Assembly (NCBI RefSeq): GCF_003854275.1
Contig: NZ_QTQP01000003.1
Span: 124,001-188,000, forward strand
Direction: 5' to 3'
Origin: Burkholderia sp. Bp8963
Lineage (GTDB): Bacteria; Pseudomonadota; Gammaproteobacteria; Burkholderiales; Burkholderiaceae
DNA length: 64,000 nucleotides
Shown here: positions 1-7,793 of the stretch, piece after piece
Layout of the letters: every line of letters starts with the position of its first letter
Position numbering within the stretch: the first letter of the stretch is position 1
The notes under the pieces: model-generated
What the model was told of the DNA's origin: nothing
Seen by the model: only the letters and a program-made list of their open reading frames with translations
Databases searched by the model: none
Program-made: the position numbers and the translations under genes

Positions 1-1
1 G

Positions 2-568
2 CCGCATAGGGCGATCGATCCGGTCGTCGTGTGCGCGCAGATCGTCGTTGCATTGCAGACGATCGTGTCGCGCAACGTGTCGCCGCTCGACATGGCGATC
101 GTCACGGTCGGCGCGATCCATGCGGGCGATGCGCCGAACGTGATTCCCGACCGCGCGCAGATGCGCCTGTCGGTGCGCGCGCTGAAGCCGGACGTGCGCG
201 ACCTGCTGCAGCAGCGCATCACGGAAGTCGTGCACGCGCAGGCCGCCGTATTCGGCGCGACCGCGACGATCGACTACCAGCGCCGCTATCCGGTGCTCGT
301 CAACGATGCGGAGATGACCGCGTTCGCGAAGGATGTCGCGCGCGAATGGGTTGGCGACGCGAATCTGATCGACGGGATGGTGCCGCTGACCGGCAGCGAG
401 GATTTCGCGTTCCTGCTCGAGCAGCGGCCCGGCTGCTACCTGATCATCGGCAACGGCGATGGAGAGGGCGGCTGCATGGTGCACAACCCCGGCTATGACT
501 TCAACGACGCGGCGCTGCCGACGGGGGCGTCTTACTGGGTGAAGCTGGCCGAGGCGTTTCTGGTCTGA
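2..568 (+). CDS. M20 family amidohydrolase (hippurate hydrolase-like), C-terminal part
   Basis: The reading frame is open from the window edge, so the N-terminal half is missing. What remains begins with an AMPHRAIDPV-type stretch (here PHRAIDPVVVCAQ) followed by NVIPDRAQM, both typical of the lid domain of M20D amidohydrolases such as hippurate hydrolase and N-acyl amino acid amidohydrolases. The segment GSEDFAF near the end carries the conserved Glu-Asp that helps bind the metal pair. The family hydrolyses N-acyl amino acids in the cytoplasm. A 9-bp hairpin follows the stop codon. The substrate cannot be inferred from this fragment. Confidence 0.85.
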   Translation, partial: PHRAIDPVVVCAQIVVALQTIVSRNVSPLDMAIVTVGAIHAGDAPNVIPDRAQMRLSVRALKPDVRDLLQQRITEVVHAQAAVFGATATIDYQRRYPVLVNDAEMTAFAKDVAREWVGDANLIDGMVPLTGSEDFAFLLEQRPGCYLIIGNGDGEGGCMVHNPGYDFNDAALPTGASYWVKLAEAFLV

Positions 569-577
569 AGGGATGGC

Positions 578-598
578 GCTGCGCAAGCGTTGCGTAGC
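578..598 (+). terminator. hairpin after amidohydrolase
   Basis: GCTGCGCAA and TTGCGTAGC can pair over 9 bp (one G-U) around a 3-nt loop, 10 bp after the amidohydrolase stop. There is no T-run, so intrinsic termination is only a possibility. Confidence 0.4.
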
Positions 599-715
599 AA
601 TCCAATGCGGCAAACAGCACGGTCACCTGTAAGGCGGGGGCCGGCCGTACCAGCCATTCCAAAGGAACCCCGATTTCGGATCAACTGCGGCTACTCTGGT
701 TGCAGTACAAGAATG

Positions 716-736
716 TACCAAACTTTGGTATATGAT
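716..736 (+). promoter_or_regulatory. putative ParD autoregulatory operator/promoter
   Basis: TACCAAA-C-TTTGGTA at 716-730 is an inverted repeat with perfect 7-bp arms. It directly abuts a -10-like TATGAT at 731-736, about 25 bp upstream of the antitoxin start. This is where a ParD-type antitoxin would be expected to bind to repress its own operon. No good -35 lies at the ideal distance. Binding is inferred. Confidence 0.5.
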
Positions 737-761
737 GGCCGTGTTGAAGAGGAGGTTACAC

Positions 762-1007
762 ATGTCACGCAACACGTCCGTTTCGCTTGGCGACCACTTT
801 GCCGAATTCGTCGACGCGCAGGTTCGATCGGGTCGATACGGCTCGGCGAGCGATGTCGTGCGAGCCGGGCTGCGACTCCTCGAATCACATGAAACGCAGG
901 TTCGCGCATTGCAAGAAGCGCTAAAAGCCGGCGAAGCGTCGGGGGCACCCGCGCCATTCGATAGCGAAGCTTTCCTGGCTCGGATGCGGGCAACCCATGG
1001 CCGTTAA
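762..1007 (+). CDS. ParD-like antitoxin (ribbon-helix-helix)
   Basis: The protein has 81 residues and begins MSRNTSVSLGDHFAEFV. This start is chosen because an AGGAGG ribosome binding site lies 6-12 bases before it; a frame-compatible ATG at 732 has none. The N-terminal part, with GRYGSASDVVRAGLRLLE, is the ribbon-helix-helix DNA-binding fold of the CopG/ParD class. The C-terminal tail, ending in FLARMRATHGR, would wrap the toxin. It overlaps the ParE gene by 11 bp, the usual layout for a translationally coupled type II toxin-antitoxin pair, and an inverted repeat just upstream fits autoregulation. Confidence 0.88.
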   Translation: MSRNTSVSLGDHFAEFVDAQVRSGRYGSASDVVRAGLRLLESHETQVRALQEALKAGEASGAPAPFDSEAFLARMRATHGR

Positions 1008-1296
1008 GGCCAGGCAACTCCGGCTGACGCCGCTGGCCGAATCCGATCTTGAGGAAATCTGGCGTTACACCTTCACAAATTGGTCGCTTGAGCAGGCCGA
1101 TCAGTATCACCGCGATCTGATTGAGACAATGGAAGCCTTTGCGCGTGGCGACAAGAGCGGTCGCGTTTGTACCGTGCGAGACGGATACTTCCGGTACGCG
1201 GTCGGCTCGCACGTGGTGTTTTATCGTGAAGCGGCATACGACCTCGACGTGATTCGGATCCTGCACCAGCGGATGGACGTCGAGCGCCATTTGTAA
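997..1296 (+). CDS. ParE-like toxin (RelE/ParE family)
   Basis: This 99-residue protein shows the RelE/ParE signature: RLTPLAESDLEEIWRYT near the N-terminus, a basic RDGYFRYAVGSHVVFYR strand segment, and DVIRILHQRMDVERHL at the end. ParE toxins poison DNA gyrase, and the ParD antitoxin encoded just upstream would neutralise it. Length and domain appear complete. The ATG lies inside the end of the antitoxin gene, so the two are almost certainly co-translated. Function is assigned by family; the target has not been shown here. Confidence 0.88.
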   Translation: MAVKARQLRLTPLAESDLEEIWRYTFTNWSLEQADQYHRDLIETMEAFARGDKSGRVCTVRDGYFRYAVGSHVVFYREAAYDLDVIRILHQRMDVERHL

Positions 1297-1431
1297 GTCG
1301 TCGCCTGGGAGCAGAAGCGCAGGCGCAGCGTCGCAACGATCCGAGGTCTGGAGCACAGCTGAAAATGCAATTCGGCTGTGTTATAGCGATGCCGTTACTG
1401 CACGATTGCGTGCCTGTCGTCAGCGCACAAC

Positions 1432-2736
1432 TCAGATTGTCCCGCCACTGAACAGCGCCGCCGTCGCCAGCGGATTCGACGGCCAGTACATGTGCATGTA
1501 GGTCGCGACGATCGCGCCGGCCCGATACAGGGCTTCGCCGCTGCCCGCGCCGCCATCCGGGCGGACTGCAGCCGCGACCGGCGCAAGCGGCGTGTCGAGC
1601 CGCGAATAGTGGAACGTATGCCCGCGCATCGGCCCGGTGCGCGTAGCGAGCTGCTGCATGCCCAGCGCAGCGAAGCGCCGCTGCATCGTCGCGCGGCCCG
1701 GCAGCACGCCGAGCATCGGCGTCGTCGTGCCGTCGATGTCCGTCAACGCGTCGCACAGATACACCATCCCCCCGCATTCCGCGACGATCGGCTTGCCGGC
1801 CGCCGCATGCGCGCGAATCGTCCGCGCGCTCGTCGCGTTGGCCGCGAGCGTTGCCGCGTGCAGTTCCGGATAGCCGCCCGGCACGAACAGCGCGTCGCAA
1901 TCGCCGGGCACCGGCTCGTCGGCGAGCGGCGAGAAGAACCGCAACTGCGCGCCGAGCGCATCGAGCAGCGCGAGATTCGCCGGATAGATGAACGAGAACG
2001 CCGCGTCGCGCGCGATCGCGATGCGCTTGCCGGCGAGCGCGCGCGGCAGCGGCTCAGTCGCGTGCGGTTCCTCGAACGCGACAGCAGGCGGCAATTCCGC
2101 AAGCGCCGTATTCGCCAGCACGTCGGCCGCGCGGTCGAGCCGTGCGTCGAGGTCGCCGATGTCGTGCGGCTGATGCAGCCCGAGATGGCGTTCGGGCAAC
2201 GCAATGCCGGCATCGGCCGGCACATGCCCGAGCCAGCGCAGATCGCCGGGCAGCGCCTGCTGCAGCAATTCCGCGTGACGCGCGGAGCCGACGCGGTTCG
2301 CCAGCACGCCATGAAACGGCAGGCCGGGCCGGAACCGCGCGAGGCCGAACGCAATCGCCGCGAAGGTCTGCGCCATCGATTTCGCCGAGATCACCGCGAC
2401 GACCGGCACGCCGAACGCGACCGCGAGATCCGCGCTGCTCGGCGTGCCGTCGAACAGCCCCATCACGCCTTCGATCAGGATCAGGTCCGCGTCGCGTGCC
2501 GCGTCGGCGAGCAGCGCGCGGCAGCCGGCTTCACCGACCATCCCGAGATCGAGCGCGTGCACGGGCGCGCCGCTCGCGCGCTCGAGCAGCATCGGGTCGA
2601 GAAAATCCGGGCCGGTCTTGAACACGCGCACGCGGCGGCCGAGCCGGCGGTGCAGCCGCGCGAGGCCGGCCGTCACCGAGGTCTTGCCCTGGCCGGACGC
2701 AGGCGCGCTGACGAACAGCGCGGGGCAGGCGGGCAT
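1432..2736 (-). CDS. cobB: cobyrinate a,c-diamide synthase CobB/CbiA
   Basis: This 434-residue enzyme amidates the a and c side chains of (hydrogeno)byrinate, using glutamine and ATP. The N-terminal P-loop is SAPASGQGKTSV (residues 10-21), followed by the dethiobiotin synthetase-like segments KTGPDFLDP and EGVMGLFDG. The C-terminal half is a class I glutamine amidotransferase with VPGGYPELHA, the nucleophile region AECGGMVYL and a late His in YMHMYWPSNP. The length is normal for the family. It is the last gene of a leftward operon cobA-cobE-cobO-cobB that lies downstream of a cobalamin riboswitch. Only 3 bp separate it from cobO. Confidence 0.95.
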   Translation of the reverse strand: MPACPALFVSAPASGQGKTSVTAGLARLHRRLGRRVRVFKTGPDFLDPMLLERASGAPVHALDLGMVGEAGCRALLADAARDADLILIEGVMGLFDGTPSSADLAVAFGVPVVAVISAKSMAQTFAAIAFGLARFRPGLPFHGVLANRVGSARHAELLQQALPGDLRWLGHVPADAGIALPERHLGLHQPHDIGDLDARLDRAADVLANTALAELPPAVAFEEPHATEPLPRALAGKRIAIARDAAFSFIYPANLALLDALGAQLRFFSPLADEPVPGDCDALFVPGGYPELHAATLAANATSARTIRAHAAAGKPIVAECGGMVYLCDALTDIDGTTTPMLGVLPGRATMQRRFAALGMQQLATRTGPMRGHTFHYSRLDTPLAPVAAAVRPDGGAGSGEALYRAGAIVATYMHMYWPSNPLATAALFSGGTI

Positions 2737-2739
2737 CGC

Positions 2740-3342
2740 TCAGAACTCCACGCCGCGCTGCGCCTTCACGCCTTGCTCCTTGTACGGATGCTTGACGAGC
2801 CGCATCTCGGTGACGAGGTCGGCCGCGTCGATCAGCGCGTCGGGCGCATGCCGGCCCGTCACGACGACGTGCAGCGACGCGGGGCGCGCGGCGAGCGTCG
2901 CGAGCACTTCGTCGAGCGGCAGGTATTCGTACTTGAGCACGGTGTTCAGCTCGTCGAGGATCACCATCTGGTAGTCGCCGCTTTCGATCATCCGGCGCGC
3001 CTCGTCCCAGCCCTTGCGCGCGGTCGCGATGTCGGCGTCGCGGTTCTGCGTATTCCACGTATAGCCGTCGCCCATCGTCACGAAATCGCAGTGCGCGACC
3101 GCGCCGAGGAAGTCGCGCTCGGACGTGTGCAGCGCGCCCTTGATGAACTGCACGACGCCGAGCCGCATCCCGTGGCCGAGCACGCGCACGGCCATGCCGA
3201 ACGCGGCCGTGCTCTTGCCCTTGCCATTGCCGGTGTTGACGATCAGCAGGCCCTTTTCGTTGACGGCGGCGGCCTGCTTCTTCTCGTGGCCGGCGCGGCG
3301 GCGCTCGGTCATCCGCTGATGCGCTTCGGGATCGGTTTTCAT
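2740..3342 (-). CDS. cobO: cob(I)yrinic acid a,c-diamide adenosyltransferase
   Basis: A 200-residue CobO/BtuR/CobA-type ATP:corrinoid adenosyltransferase, which attaches the upper 5'-deoxyadenosyl ligand to Co(I) corrinoids. The P-loop NTGNGKGKSTAAFG and the segment VVQFIKGALHTSERDF are diagnostic. RMTERRRAGHEKKQAA near the N-terminus is the usual basic leader. The start MKTDPEAHQ at 3342 is preferred because AGGA lies 8 bases upstream; a longer frame to 3387 adds 15 unlike residues. It ends 3 bp before cobB, within the riboswitch-controlled leftward operon. Confidence 0.94.
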   Translation of the reverse strand: MKTDPEAHQRMTERRRAGHEKKQAAAVNEKGLLIVNTGNGKGKSTAAFGMAVRVLGHGMRLGVVQFIKGALHTSERDFLGAVAHCDFVTMGDGYTWNTQNRDADIATARKGWDEARRMIESGDYQMVILDELNTVLKYEYLPLDEVLATLAARPASLHVVVTGRHAPDALIDAADLVTEMRLVKHPYKEQGVKAQRGVEF

Positions 3343-3396
3343 CGGAATTCGTCCTGTCGTAACAAAGGGTTCAATGCGAAGGTTCAACGCGAAGGT

Positions 3397-3771
3397 TCAA
3401 AACGGGCCGGCGAGCGCGACCGTCACGCCGTCCCGTGCGAGTTTCGGGCCGAGCAGCCGGCCGCGCGGCGCGGCAAGCCGCGCGCATGGCTCCGCGACGC
3501 CCGCCACGCCGAAGCGGGCGAGCGCCGCAGCCGACGGGCCGCTCGCCACGAGCTCGGGGTGCGCGGCAAGCTGCGCCGCGTCGAATGCGACGAGCGGCCA
3601 GCCTCGCCGTGCGCACAGCTTGCGCAGCGCGCGTGTGCGGGCTTTGTCGGCCAGCGTCGCGACGACGGCCGGCTGCGCGTCCGGATGCTGCGCGAGCGCA
3701 GCACGGATCGCGGCGTCGAGCTGCGCGGCGCCGATGCCCGCGCGAAAGCCGAGGCCGAGCGCGACCTGCAT
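3397..3771 (-). CDS. cobE: CobE / CbiG C-terminal-domain protein
   Basis: A 124-residue protein matching the stand-alone C-terminal domain of CbiG (CobE): it opens with ALGLGFRAGIGAAQLDAAI and includes ATLADKARTRALRKL and WPLVAFDAAQLAA. CobE is required for B12 synthesis in some aerobic producers, but its exact reaction is unsettled. The start at 3771 overlaps the cobA stop as ATGA, so translation is probably coupled. A similar domain also appears inside the CbiG-CobJ fusion at 26630-28405, so the window encodes this fold twice. Confidence 0.85.
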   Translation of the reverse strand: MQVALGLGFRAGIGAAQLDAAIRAALAQHPDAQPAVVATLADKARTRALRKLCARRGWPLVAFDAAQLAAHPELVASGPSAAALARFGVAGVAEPCARLAAPRGRLLGPKLARDGVTVALAGPF

Positions 3772-4535
3772 CACGCACGCTCCGGCCGCGCGCCGTTCGC
3801 CAGCGCGGCCTGCACCGCGGGATCGGCGGCCAGCGCCGCGACGCGGCCTATCACGACGATCGCCGGCGAGCCGATGCGGGCCGCGCCGACCGCCGGGACG
3901 AGGGTCGCGAGCGTCGCCAGCACGCGCCGCTGTTCGGGCCGCGTTGCCGATTCGATTGCCGCGCACGGCGTGTCGTCCGGCAGGCCGCCCGCCTGCAGCG
4001 CGGCGGCGATCGCGCCGAGCCGGCGGATTCCCATGTAGATCACGAGCGTCATGCGGGTTGCGGCGAGCGCGCGCCAGTCGGGCTCGTCGTCGCCCGCGCC
4101 GTGCCCGGTCACGAAGATCACGCCCTGTGCGTCGCCGCGATGCGTGACCGGAATGCCGAGCGTAGCCGGCGCGGCGATGCCGGCCGTGATGCCGTTCACG
4201 ACCTCGACCGGAAATCCGGCCGCGCCGAGCGCAATCAGTTCCTCGCCGCCGCGGCCGAACACGAACGGGTCGCCGCCTTTCAGGCGCGCGACGCTGCGGC
4301 CCGCGCGCAGGTGCGCGAGCATCGCGGCGACGATCGTTTCCTGCGGCGTCGACGCGTGACCGCCGCGCTTGCCGACGTGCTCGATCCGCGCATCGGCGCG
4401 CGCATGCTGCAGCACCTCGGGGTTCACGAGATCGTCGACGAGCAGCACATCGGCCGTGCCGATCGCGCGCGCTGCCTTGAGGGTCAGCAGGTCGGCGTCG
4501 CCGGGGCCTGCGCCAATCAGCCATGCGCGGCTCAT
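3771..4535 (-). CDS. cobA: uroporphyrinogen-III C-methyltransferase
   Basis: A 254-residue SAM-dependent methyltransferase making precorrin-2 from uroporphyrinogen III, the first committed step towards the corrin ring. Motifs seen are IGAGPGDADLLTLKA at the N-terminus, VARLKGGDPFVFGRGGEE, and GITAGIAAPATLGIPVTHR. The start MSRAWLIGAG at 4535 is chosen because the open frame upstream (to 4859) reads through the riboswitch and does not look like protein. It is a SUMT domain only, without a fused siroheme or HemD domain. It is the first gene of the leftward cob operon. Confidence 0.95.
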   Translation of the reverse strand: MSRAWLIGAGPGDADLLTLKAARAIGTADVLLVDDLVNPEVLQHARADARIEHVGKRGGHASTPQETIVAAMLAHLRAGRSVARLKGGDPFVFGRGGEELIALGAAGFPVEVVNGITAGIAAPATLGIPVTHRGDAQGVIFVTGHGAGDDEPDWRALAATRMTLVIYMGIRRLGAIAAALQAGGLPDDTPCAAIESATRPEQRRVLATLATLVPAVGAARIGSPAIVVIGRVAALAADPAVQAALANGARPERA

Positions 4536-4694
4536 CGGGGGCAGCACGGCGCGAACCGTGTCGAAGACGGGGGAAACGGCAAACGGGCGGCGCACAGGCG
4601 GCCGGCAGGCAGGCGATGCATAGCGGATCGAACGAGGCCCGTGCGAACACGGAAGACACGCGCACACAGTCCGTCCCCCGCGGACCGGGCGTTC

Positions 4695-4713
4695 GGCGAG
4701 CGTGTCGCTCGCC
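4695..4713 (-). terminator. expression-platform hairpin downstream of riboswitch
   Basis: On the minus strand GGCGAGCG, loop ACA and CGCTCGCC form a perfect 8-bp hairpin about 10 bp past the riboswitch aptamer. It may be part of the switching element for cobA. No U-run follows. Confidence 0.4.
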
Positions 4714-4722
4714 CCTTGCGTC

Positions 4723-4932
4723 GGCCGGTATCCGGGCTGGCCGCTTGCCAGGTCGCGGCCTTCCCACCCGAGGCAGGCGGGCAGTGGCATCGAGGGCGGC
4801 ATGGGCGTGCGCGCTTGAAAGCGTGTCACGCGGGCGGCGTACCGTTGCGGGGACAGCACAGGCCGAGCGGTGGTCCACTTCCTGTTTCCCGTTTAACTGC
4901 GCCCGCCAGAGGGCAGGCGCGAGCACCGAACG
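4723..4932 (-). ncRNA. cobalamin riboswitch upstream of cobA operon
   Basis: Read on the minus strand, the region carries AAACGGGAAACAGG, then the core CTGTCCCCGCAACGGTA, the B12 box GCCACTG (4784-4790) and the closing GGGAAGGC...CAGCCCGGATACCGGCC. These are the conserved blocks of the AdoCbl riboswitch class. It lies about 190 bp before the cobA start, so high B12 should shut down cobA-cobE-cobO-cobB. Its 5' leader is nearly identical to that of the riboswitch at 7354-7586. The boundaries are approximate. Confidence 0.92.
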
Positions 4933-5037
4933 CGGCGCATACGATAGCACAGGCGTGCGCCGGACAAGGGCCGGCGGAACGTCCGGACGGCCGCCGCCGC
5001 GATTCGATTCGACGTTAGCGGTAACGGATCTGTCGCG

Positions 5038-7176
5038 TCAGAATTTGTACGCCGCCGTCAGCATGAACATCCGCGGCGCGCCGGGCACGATCTGCGACAG
5101 GCCCGTCGCGCTGGCCCAGTAGTCGCGATCGGCCAGGTTGACGGCCGCGAGCGTCAGTTCCAGGTCGCGCGTACGGTACCCGAGCTTGCCGTCCCAGCGT
5201 GCATATGCCGGCAGCCTGAGCAGGTTGTCGCGATCGACGTACCGCGAAGCTTCGTAGATCATCCCGATTTCGGCGAAGAAGCCGAGCAGCGGCGCATAGC
5301 CGACGAACAGATTGCCGTTTGACGACGATACACCGGCCGATCGCTTGCCGATGAACGCGGCCTCGGCTTCCATGATCCGCGCGTGCTGCCAGCCAATGCC
5401 GCCGCGGACGAACCAGTTGCCCGCCAGCCTGCCGGCGATGCCCAATTCGACGCCACGATTGCGTTCGAGGCCGGTGAGGTCGAAGAATCCGGGACGTACC
5501 GGATCAGCGACGCGGCGGTTGTACAGGTCGAGCTGGAACAGCGCGAGCGTGGTGCTCAACTTGCCGCCGAGCCAGTCGCTCTTCACGCCGATCTCGTATT
5601 GGCGCGTGTATTGCGGGCCGAGATCGTTGGCATTGCCGCGCGCATTCGGCGTGATGCCGATCAGATCGCCGCCGACCGGCGCGAAGTTCTTGCTGTACGA
5701 CGCATAAACGCTATGTGCGTGGAGCGGCGACCACACGACGCCGAGGCGCGGGCTCCACGCGGTCGTCGTCCGCTGCGAGCGCAGGCCGTTCAGCGCGTTG
5801 GCCGAATCGACGTCGAAACGATCGCCGCGCAGGCCGGCCAGGAGTTTCCATGACCGCCCGATGTCGATCCGGTCTTGCCCATACACCGCGTAGTCGTTGA
5901 CGAGATGGCGGTTCATCGAGAATGGCCATGGCGCCGAACTGGCGAGCGCGAAATTGTCGGGATCGACGATCGAGACCGGCGCCGCGTCGGCCTGCCACAG
6001 CCGTGGCTCGCGCCTTTGCCAGCCGTATTCGATGCCGAACAGAAGATGATGCGCGACCGGCCCGGTAACAAGCTTGCCGCTCGCTTCGATACCTGTCTGA
6101 ACGTTGATCTGCTTCAAGTCCTGCAGGTAGCGCGCACGTTGCACGCGGCGAAAGTCGCGCGGCTTCGCGAGATAGCCCTGCGTGACATAGGTGTTGTCGA
6201 ACGTACTGTGCAGGTCGAGCACACTCAGCACTTGCTGCACCCGCCAGTCGCCGCCGAGCCGCTGCGTGAACACCGAGCGCCAGTTCATGTTGGCGTCGCG
6301 AATGAAGTCGCGGCCCGCCGCGCCGAAGAACGTACTGCGCGACGCGCTCGGCAGCGCATACGCGACGGGCTTGCCGTTGCTGTCGACCGCGGCGACCGGC
6401 GCGGGCAGGCCGCGATCCGGCACGCGCTCGTACTCGTCGTATTCGAACTGCATCAGCCAGCTGCGCCGCGCGTCCTGCCATTTGATCGACGGTGCGACAT
6501 ACTGGCGTGTGCCGTCGACCTGATCGCGAAAGCTGCCGTCATGCTCGCGGCCGGCATTCAGACGTGCGCTCCATTCGCTCGACAATGCGCGGTTGACGTC
6601 GAGCGCTGCGCCGAGGCGGCCGTAGCTGCCCGTCGTCGCCGACAGGCTGCCGAAACTTTCCGGCATCGGCTGCTTGGTGATCCGGTTGACGACGCCGCCG
6701 CCGCTGCCGCGTCCGTACAGTGCCGCTGCCGGCCCCTTCAGCACTTCGACGCGCTCGATATTGCCAAGGCTTCTCACGTACTGCGCGTCGTCGCGCATGC
6801 CGTCGAGCAACAGGTCGCCTGCGCTCGAAAATCCGCGGATGCGGAACGAATCGAAGCGCGTGTCCGACGTATTGGAGATGCCTGGCACGCCCGCCAGCGC
6901 GTCGGCGAGCGTGCGGCCGCCATAGGACAGCGTTTCCTCGACCGGGACGCTGTCGATCGATTGCGGGACGTCGCGCGGATCGCTCGCGCTGCGGGTCGCC
7001 GTGCTGACGTATTCGGGGCGAGGATCCAGCGGATGGCGGCGGCTGCGCACTTCTACCACCGGCAGTTCGCCTTCGTACGCTGCGGCAGCGGAAGGGCAGG
7101 GGGCGACGGAAAGGATCGAGCACAGCGACAGCGTGAGGACAGGGCAGCGGCGCCCGGATGTCTGGTGTGTTGCCAT
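5038..7176 (-). CDS. TonB-dependent siderophore receptor
   Basis: A 712-residue outer-membrane receptor. A signal peptide of about 34 residues (ending SVAPCPSAAAA) is followed by the plug domain, with DVPQSIDSVPVEE, GGRTLADALAGVPGI, RIRGFSS and VEVLKGPAAALYGRGSGGG. A 22-strand-type barrel ends in the expected aromatic residue (TAAYKF). There is no N-terminal signalling domain, so it is not a FecA/FpvA-type transducer. The start at 7176 fits the signal peptide; the ribosome binding site is weak. A Fur box overlaps the promoter, pointing to iron rather than B12 control despite its position between cob operons. Substrate not identifiable. Confidence 0.9.
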   Translation of the reverse strand: MATHQTSGRRCPVLTLSLCSILSVAPCPSAAAAYEGELPVVEVRSRRHPLDPRPEYVSTATRSASDPRDVPQSIDSVPVEETLSYGGRTLADALAGVPGISNTSDTRFDSFRIRGFSSAGDLLLDGMRDDAQYVRSLGNIERVEVLKGPAAALYGRGSGGGVVNRITKQPMPESFGSLSATTGSYGRLGAALDVNRALSSEWSARLNAGREHDGSFRDQVDGTRQYVAPSIKWQDARRSWLMQFEYDEYERVPDRGLPAPVAAVDSNGKPVAYALPSASRSTFFGAAGRDFIRDANMNWRSVFTQRLGGDWRVQQVLSVLDLHSTFDNTYVTQGYLAKPRDFRRVQRARYLQDLKQINVQTGIEASGKLVTGPVAHHLLFGIEYGWQRREPRLWQADAAPVSIVDPDNFALASSAPWPFSMNRHLVNDYAVYGQDRIDIGRSWKLLAGLRGDRFDVDSANALNGLRSQRTTTAWSPRLGVVWSPLHAHSVYASYSKNFAPVGGDLIGITPNARGNANDLGPQYTRQYEIGVKSDWLGGKLSTTLALFQLDLYNRRVADPVRPGFFDLTGLERNRGVELGIAGRLAGNWFVRGGIGWQHARIMEAEAAFIGKRSAGVSSSNGNLFVGYAPLLGFFAEIGMIYEASRYVDRDNLLRLPAYARWDGKLGYRTRDLELTLAAVNLADRDYWASATGLSQIVPGAPRMFMLTAAYKF

Positions 7177-7247
7177 GAGAATTTCAGGATGACTGATTGA
7201 CTGCCTAGCATTGCCGTTGCCTGAATCATTTTGGTAATTGAAGGCGA

Positions 7248-7284
7248 AGTTTATCTTGATTGGTTGAAAATGACAATCATTCGC
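7248..7284 (-). promoter_or_regulatory. Fur box and sigma70 promoter for TonB receptor
   Basis: GAAAATGACAATCATTCGC at 7266-7284 matches 15 of 19 positions of the Fur consensus GATAATGATAATCATTATC. On the minus strand it covers a -35 TTGTCA (7276-7271), which is 17 bp from a -10 TAAACT (7253-7248), about 70 bp before the receptor start. Repression by iron-loaded Fur is the expected outcome. Confidence 0.8.
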
Positions 7285-7315
7285 ATTTGTGGCCGGTGCG
7301 CGCCTGCCCCTCGCC

Positions 7316-7344
7316 TTGACGCTCCCGCCCGCGACGCCTACACT
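7316..7344 (+). promoter_or_regulatory. sigma70-type promoter of the NiCoT-cobW-cobN operon
   Basis: TTGACG at 7316-7321 and TACACT at 7339-7344 are separated by exactly 17 bp. The riboswitch starts about 10 bp downstream, where a transcript start would fall. Confidence 0.65.
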
Positions 7345-7353
7345 CGCACGCGT

Positions 7354-7586
7354 TTCGGTGCTCGCGCGCGCCCTCCGGCGCGCGCAGTCAAACGGGAAAC
7401 AGGGAGCCTGCCTGCACCGCAGTCGCGCCAACCTGTGCTGCCCCCGCAACGGTAAGCGAACGCCTTGCGCCACGCGCAAGGCAGCGCCGCTTCGCCGCAT
7501 GTGTGCTCGCATGCGGACGACAGCCACTGGACGCCACGCGTGTCCGGGAAGGCGAAGCGGCGTGTTCGTCAGCCCGGATACCGGCC
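7354..7586 (+). ncRNA. cobalamin riboswitch upstream of cobalt transporter operon
   Basis: Plus-strand blocks AAACGGGAAACAGGG, GTGCTGCCCCCGCAACGGTA, B12 box GCCACTGG (7523-7530) and GGGAAGGCG followed by CAGCCCGGATACCGGCC are those of the AdoCbl riboswitch. A 7-bp hairpin (GCGCCGC/GCGGCGC, 7602-7621) follows and could belong to the expression platform. It precedes the NiCoT gene by about 200 bp, so B12 should control cobalt uptake and chelation together. The boundaries are approximate. Confidence 0.92.
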
Positions 7587-7793
7587 GAGACGAGGGGTTC
7601 AGCGCCGCGGGGATGCGGCGCATCGTCCACGTCCGCAGCCACCATGCGTCCGGCTGCCCGAGCGTCTCCCGTATTCCGATCCGCCGCGCGCTTCGCGCGT
7701 GGCCGGCCCGGCATCCGGCGGCATGCGCGGGCCCGGGCACGCGGCGCCGGCCGTGTTGGCATTCATCATGTCGACCGTTCGCCAAGGAGCATC

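Noticed and set aside
1492..4038. 848-codon plus-strand frame
   Set aside because: Antisense of cobB, cobO and cobE, with low-complexity Arg/Ala composition and no ribosome binding site.
4859..4950. Extending cobA or cobE upstream through the riboswitch to 4859 or 4950
   Set aside because: The extra codons translate the conserved riboswitch RNA and are Arg/Pro-rich; the short starts match family lengths and the ATGA overlap.
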